DNA from: Deroplatys truncata
Taxonomy: Eukaryota; Arthropoda; Insecta; Mantodea; Mantidae
Direction of reading: 5' to 3'
NCBI GenBank assembly: GCA_030765065.1
Contig: CM060986.1
Coordinates: 137,348,142 to 137,412,141, forward strand
DNA length: 64,000 nucleotides
In this document: one piece after another, positions 58,600 through 64,000 of the stretch
Position numbering within the stretch: the stretch's first letter is position 1
Layout of the letters: every line of letters starts with the position of its first letter
Notes under the pieces: model-generated
What the model saw: the letters and a program-made list of their open reading frames with translations, nothing else
What the model was told of the DNA's origin: nothing
The model's database searches: none
Made by a program: the position numbers and the translations under genes

Positions 58600-60130
58600 A
58601 GTAACGTAGCAAGAATGGAATAGCTTTTTATATGGGTAAGTATATGTTAAATACATGTGAATTTATCATCGGCAGTTATAGTCGTGTCGTGATGCATTAC
58701 ATAGCGCTCTTTTGAATTCTGTAGAGCCCAGAGCATGTTATGTCCAATTTCTGGATTGAATGCAACACCTCTACCTTAGCAACCTAAATGGCAGAGAAAA
58801 TAGGGGGAAAACAGTTAACAAGTAGCACAGTAGTGTTTCGTAAATTACAGAATAAACGAACATAAGGAAATGAAGGCATTTTCTCAGACACAGAAAGCAA
58901 ATATATGGATTAAGAGAAATATGCATCTAATATACTTAATACATATCTAATATTATCCCCTGCAGACTGTTGGGCATCTAAGAGAGTGTACTGTATTTGA
59001 CTACTTCTTTGTCTAACCTGCGTTTAGTAAACACCTATGGTGCTCTACCTGGGCTCATGTTTCACGTCACAGCTATAGTATTACTTCTTGAAGCAATTCA
59101 TTGCATTATGGTTTTCTGTGTATTGTACACTGGTCTTCCTTCATTTGACTTTAGGCTCACTTTATACTTGCCTATATATGAGAAAATTATCATCATATGC
59201 AACAATGTTCAATAACTGCTGGTTACCAAGACGGACAATGATAATCGAAAGTTTTGTATCTAAGTTGACCTACATCTTTGTTTTGTATACTGCACCTTCG
59301 ATTGTTTGATAGTATAGTGTTTTGCAGCAGAAAAAACATTGATGAATTTGCCCAACATTTTTCCTTCTCTTTATGCCGTAAATTTGTGCAAAGTATGAAT
59401 TCTTTACGTCTCTACTGCAATTTTGTTTACCTTATTACATTTAGGCGTGTCTGCCTCACTTTTAAGATGTTCAGAGTTTGAATTTCGGTTAGGGTAAGTT
59501 CCCGGATAAGGCATTTTTCTGTTTTTTTTTATTCTGTTGACATGAATGTTACGTAACTTTAAGCTCATGGACCACGGACTCATTTGACATTTCATTCATT
59601 CATCTTCCGACATGACCTACCCGATTAAAGAACGTATAAAATAAAAATTCAAAAACTTTCGGTTTAGAAACGCCTTTTTTAAAAATTACAAACTTTCTTA
59701 CGGATGTTCACCCCATGCTGAAAAACATTACTTGCAGAAGCTCAATGCACTTTTTTAAATAAAGGATTTAATTAAAAAATTAAAGAAAATAGAAGTCTAC
59801 AATATTAAAGATTATTACAATTAAATAATATTTACGCACAGATATTAAAAATAGTGTAACGGACACAATTCGCAATGAAAATGTTAAAATTAAAGCGAAG
59901 ACATAAAAACTGGCATGGATGTGAAATTCGCCAAACGGTTTCCGTTGCTAATAGTAGAATGCTATTATCAAGGCTTTCATTCTGGTTTTGGCATATTTCC
60001 GCTGAAAAAACATGTACTTATTCTTTAACATAGTACATGTTAGTTGTTTTTGTTTATTTTGATATTCTCTTTAGTTATACTTGTTTAATATTCTATTAAA
60101 TGTTTCAAATATATTCTTCTGGAAAGAAGA
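58600..60130. other. No gene recognised; small family A fragment near 58720-58802
   Basis: GAGCCCAGAGCATGTTATG and GGATTGAATGCAACACCTCT to GGCAGAGAAAATAG is a diverged family A 3' end. The remainder is AT-rich with short frames. Confidence 0.35.
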
Positions 60131-60580
60131 GTGAATTAGACTTGAAAAATGCAATGCCATGAACGGCACTCAAACCAAGGATCTTCAGTTCTCCGTGCCG
60201 ATGCTCTTACCGCTTGAGCTACCATGGCAAAATATCCCTAGACCTATTAAATCTTCTCATCTGATTCAAATATCGGGTAAACCTTCCGATGGTGGGGTAG
60301 AATTTTCAGTTTTCCAACTTTAATTATTCTTTAATTTTCAAGAAAATTATTAAAGCGCAACCTAACAGTAATAGTGGTTAACTATAAAGCCCAGACATGT
60401 AAATGCTAGGAACATTAAAGTCGCCTTTGGGGTGTGTTCCCTCTCATATTTGAGATAACCTTGAAGGTTTATCAAAAAACTTATTGGGATGATAAGATAG
60501 GACTAACTCAAGCGGTAAGAGCACTGAGAGCCGAAGATCCATAGTTCGAGTCCCATTTACTGCACTTTTTTGACAAGTCT
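60130..60580. repeat. Divergent pair of tRNA-like modules (relative of the 319-bp module)
   Basis: A minus-strand tRNA-like segment (60155-60228; ends GCCATGG and CATGGCA, A-box TAGCTCAAGCGGTAAGAGCA) and a plus-strand one (about 60497-60564; ACTCAAGCGGTAAGAGCA, B-box AGTTCGAGTCCC) point away from each other. Between them are the module landmarks TAGTGGTTAACTATAAAGCCC, AAGTCGCCTTTGGGGTGTG, ATTTGAGATAACCTTGAAGG and TTTATC, in the same order as the array at 34801-36690. Strongly diverged, so much older. Confidence 0.75.
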
Positions 60581-61246
60581 AATTAAGCTTTTCAGTTTAG
60601 TGCCTATACATAGTTAATATGGAAGAACCACTATCAAAACGTTTCTTTTAACTACCTCAAATTAATTTATAACATTAACATGTTAATTTTTAAGCTGTTG
60701 TATTTTTTATTTTAATTTCAGTAATGCCAATACATAACTCGGTTTTGCACACATTAATAACATATATAAGTTTATATTTTACGTAGCGTAAAAGAATATG
60801 TAATCCATCTTCAGATTTCATTTTAACTTTGGTCTTATACATTTACGTTTAGCATATTATCGTCACACGAGTTGTACTTTTCGTAATAAAATATACATGT
60901 TTGGAAATAAAAGTATAAATTTTCGTCAAATGCCTCAACTAAGCGTAACTTTCTTTCTCTTATTTCTGTACTGTGCGATAACAGTTATTTTTTCTTTAAT
61001 GGTCCCACATTAATTATTAACACTTCCGTGTTCACGTTATGTTTGCGCTTACTTCTGATTGTGAATGGCTCTTAGTCAGGCGATTTGTTGAGTCCTAAGC
61101 AACAACGCAGAAAAAAGGTGTGGGAAACGGAGTTTAAAGTGTTACGCGTGTTAAATTTGTAGATGGTACACTCTGTTTTATACCGTATTTTACTGAAATT
61201 AGTTATAATCTATGTTCTCCAATGCATACTACTCACATATTTAGCA
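60581..61246. other. No gene recognised
   Basis: AT-rich sequence without motif. Confidence 0.4.
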
Positions 61247-61745
61247 GCAAAATGGCTCAGGCGGCAACGTCTGTGGCCTGCAATCGAGAGGTTCCGGGTT
61301 TCATTTCCGGTAACCGCTCATCTGACCATGGAGTTTTTCATGGTTTACCCTGGTCGCCTAGGCGAATGCCGGGATGGTGCAGTCCACCACGATTTCTCCT
61401 TTCCTCCCATTTCCTCTCATTTCATCTCTCCCTTTCACGTTTCAGATGTGTCTTCGGGTCCTGTGGTGCTGTCTGTGTCCGGCAGATGCGTAGTTGCTTG
61501 CGCATTGGAAAGATTTCTCTCCGTGAACTCCAGAATGCGTTGTCCCCCCGTTAGGGCCGCTTCGTCACTCTGTCTAGGGATTCTTTGACTCTACTGGTGA
61601 GCAGGTGTTCAAACTGGAAATGTTAGGGACTTCTGCACATCTCTCTGTGGGCATGTCTGCCTGCCCGACCTCCTATGGCTCCTTCACCTCATCCCTGCCT
61701 CCCGGGGGTAGGGTCAAGCTGGTCACAGTGGCGAGGTATTCCCCT
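61247..61745 (+). repeat. Composite tRNA-derived SINE, copy 5
   Basis: Head: AATGGCTCAGGCGGCAACGT (A box) and GGTTCCGGGTTTCATTTCC (B-box region). Body: GTTTTTCATGGTTTACCCTG and CATTTCATCTCTCCCTTTC. 3' half: TTAGGGCCGCTTCGTC, CTATGGCTCCTTCACC and GTGGCGAGGTATTCCCCTCC. Same layout as the inverted copy at 7390-7905. The open frames here (up to 141 codons) are incidental. Confidence 0.7.
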
Positions 61746-61769
61746 CCGATAAACACATATAATCATATA

Positions 61770-62245
61770 TTTACATATCTTCAATCCCACAGCCGGGATT
61801 TGAACACGGTTCTCCCGCTCTACGTGTGGTTGCTGCAACCATTGAGCAACCGTGCCAACATGCCGGTGGGACATTCAATTCCCCAGTTCACTCAACCTGT
61901 TTCCCAGATAGACCACCAAGGCATCTCACTAGAGATAACAATATCATTGGCGCACTGCCATCGCAAGTACTTTATTACTGGCTGCTTATGCGTTTCTTAA
62001 AATTGTCTTTTTAATTATCATATAAATGTAATTGTTTGAAATTAATTACACTTTTTACGGACCGCGTCTGGGCATTTTTTTTAAATTTAGAGTCAACTGA
62101 AAAACTGAGATTGTCATCTCTAGTGAGATGCCTTGGTGGTCTATCTGGGAAACAACGGAGTCAATTTGGGAATACAATGCCCCATTGATATGTTGTCACA
62201 GTAGCTGAATGGTTAGAGCAACTGTGCGCAGAGTGGGAGAATTAA
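61770..62245. repeat. Divergent pair of tRNA-like modules (second relative)
   Basis: The minus-strand tRNA-like segment at 61785-61856 keeps both boxes (TTGCTCAATGGTTGCAGCA and GTTCAAATCCCGG). The plus-strand partner begins at 62195 (GTCACAGTAGCTGAATGGTT) and is truncated at about 62242, before its B box. The inner arms match each other: ATCTCTAGTGAGATGCCTTG and GTGGTCTATCTGGGAAACA are present on both sides, inverted, around a ~110-bp centre. Confidence 0.78.
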
Positions 62246-62291
62246 TTTTTTTTAGTTGATGCTATATTAAAAAAAATTCACATAATATATT

Positions 62292-63177
62292 AAAAAATCT
62301 GATGTGTTACACTCACATGACTTTCTCTACTCTTGTACAAACTATTTTTACAAACGCTTATTCTCCATATGCTTCATGTTAATCGAGATATCGAGATGTC
62401 AATCTTATTGATAATTTTCTTGTAGATGCAAGGGGAATATGGTAGGTTTTAAGCGATAGTCAAATATTTTAACGCTGGTTGCTATGTGGCGCATTCCATT
62501 CTCTTTGCATGTCCAGGACATAAAAAAAATGAATAACGAATTTGAGAAAAAGTATAAGTATTGGAAAATTTAAGGGAATAACAAGCAATATCTCGCAAAC
62601 GGTTCACTCAACAAAAGAAATGTATATGACATAAATTGTGTATTTTAACGCGATCTACATTTTTCCTGTAGTAAAATTTTGTCTATCTCTTATGGTTTAC
62701 CAGTTATGAAAAAGTCGTTCATAACGAAGAATACTTTTGGAGACATTCCCAGAAAATTCGAGATATACATTTTATTTGTCATGACAATATCTTAAACATA
62801 TGATATTTTGATCAAAATCGTTAGAGCCGTTTTTGAGAAAATTAAAATTTTCGAAAAATGTTCCATGTAAAGGGTATTCTGGGGTGGGGGGATTTTCTTG
62901 AAAACCTTCGTGTCGCATCTCTGAAAGATATTGAACCTAAATACCAAGTTTGGTGTTTATCCGACTCTTCGTTTTTGAGTTATGCTGTTCACAGACACAC
63001 AGACAGACACACAGACACACACACAGACAGACGCACACACGGACATGTTTCCAAAAATGCTTTTTTTTTGGATTCAGTGAGTCTCAAAACATATATTTCC
63101 GGTGAAATCTCGGTATCGAAATTTTGGGTGGAATACAATACTTCCCCTACTTACTATACGTAGTAGAGAAAGTAAAA
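62292..63177 (+). repeat. Family A repeat, copy 15 (reference-like full length)
   Basis: A-run, TCTGATGTGTTACACTCACA ... CA/CAGA tract at 62994-63042 ... CTTACTATACGTAGTAGAGA, AAGT, A-run. All conserved blocks are present in order; this copy shows the family best. Confidence 0.92.
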
Positions 63178-63199
63178 ATGTAACATTCTTTTAGAGATA

Positions 63200-64000
63200 T
63201 GAGAGTAGTCCCAGAAGTACCCGACCTGATGTTGTTGCAAACAAATGACTGTGGTAGAAAGTAACAAGCTTATAAAGCTTAAGTCTGAAGTTTGATGATG
63301 TTATGTCGTTTAGTAATTGTTTGGCAGCCATCAATAGTGAACACTTCAGCAAATTTGTAAACATGAATAAAACTGGTCTTCGTTATATAATACAATGCTT
63401 ACATTTGAATGGCCTTAGTCCAACTAATATTAAAGCTGAGCTAGATTCTACTTTGGGGGAGTCTAATACTTCGTTTACAACAGGAGCTGCCAAGACGAAC
63501 ATCGCAGTGGTCGATCAAATGAGGTGACCACGCCATAAATTATGAGGAAAATCCACAAAATGGTATTGGATGACCGTCAACTGAAGGTGCGCGAGCTGGC
63601 AGATATCGTAGGCTTTTCAAAAGGTGCTGTACATTGCATACTGATTGAAAGTTTAGACATGAGAAAGCCATGTGCAAACGCGTTTACTCACAATGGAACA
63701 AAAGCAGCATTGTCAGGATGTTTCAGTCGAGTGTTTGGCGATGTTTTACTGCAATAAAGCCGAGGTTTTACGTCGGTACATAACCATGGATGAAACATGC
63801 GTCCATCACTTTACACCTGAGACGAAGGAGCAGTCAAAGCAGTGGGTTTAAAGGGGAGAATCGGCTCCAAAGAAGGTGGGACAGTTCCATTTGCAGGCAA
63901 GATCATGGCGTCAGTTTTTTTGAATGTGTGTGGAATAATTTTCATTGATTATCTTCAAAAAAGAAAATCAATCAATGGTGATATATTATGTAAACTTATT
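63200..64000 (+). pseudogene. Mariner transposase, decayed copy 2 (runs off the window)
   Basis: AGTCCCAGAAGTACCCGACC at 63207 matches the left end of the copy at 21927. The protein blocks are FVNMNKTGLRYIIQCLHLNG, SPTNIKAELDSTLGES, KIHKMVLDDRQLKVRELADI, VGFSKGAVHCIL, MRKPCANAFTHNGT, MDETCVHHFTPETKEQSK (first catalytic Asp and Glu kept; usual W is C) and QWV followed by a stop. Frameshifts lie near 63480, 63690 and 63880. Unlike copy 1 it keeps the complete second helix-turn-helix. The second and third catalytic residues lie beyond the window. Confidence 0.85.

Noticed and set aside
61163..61588. 141-codon plus-strand frame and an overlapping 110-codon frame
   Set aside because: They lie inside a composite tRNA-derived SINE that is also present at 7390-7905 without the same frames.

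Overview
This is a gene-poor, AT-rich, repeat-dominated piece of an animal nuclear genome, almost certainly an insect. Tc1/mariner relatives, tRNA-derived SINEs, non-LTR retrotransposon remnants, (ATT)n and (CA)n microsatellites and one insect-type neuropeptide receptor exon all point that way. The density and style of repeats fit a large-genome polyneopteran such as a cockroach or termite, but that placement is inference. There are no operons, CRISPR arrays or bacterial-type genes.

One host gene is recognised with confidence: the first coding exon of an allatotropin (orexin-like) receptor at 51241-51807 on the + strand. It ends at a clean splice donor and its next exon is not in the window, so everything from 51808 to the end would be intron, or would hold exons too diverged to see. 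A CpG-rich block at 50490-50740 is a candidate promoter or 5' leader for it. A 27-codon exon-like segment at 38183-38263 is a weak second candidate.

The rest is mobile or repetitive DNA. (1) The dominant repeat, called family A here, is a non-coding unit of about 0.85 kb. It begins TCTGATGTGTTACA, ends in an imperfect hairpin plus GAGAAAGT, is flanked by A-runs and carries its own internal (CA)n tract. More than twenty copies or fragments in both orientations cover roughly a quarter to a third of the window. (2) DNA transposons: a 1342-bp Tc1/mariner-superfamily element with both inverted ends and one frameshift (45329-46670); two decayed mariners (21927, 63200); an internally deleted mariner (11253-11860); a 503-bp derivative with ~90-bp inverted ends (41130-41632); and a nested palindromic foldback element (38619-39581). 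(3) Non-LTR retrotransposon fragments at 2420, 12580, 17500 and 23127. (4) Composite tRNA-derived SINEs near 6.4, 7.4, 10.1, 13.0 and 61.2 kb. (5) A 319-bp module carrying a tRNA-like sequence, in a tandem and inverted array at 34801-36690, with two divergent relatives at 60.1-60.6 and 61.8-62.2 kb.

The most striking large structure is an apparently identical 1793-bp inverted repeat (25161-26953 and 33008-34800) around a 6.05-kb spacer. Its inner ends lie inside two different family A copies, its outer right end abuts the tRNA-like array, and each arm carries an ~80-bp minisatellite. Positions of decayed repeats are read by eye and are good to about 10-20 bases; termini given exactly are those where inverted ends or duplications were visible.
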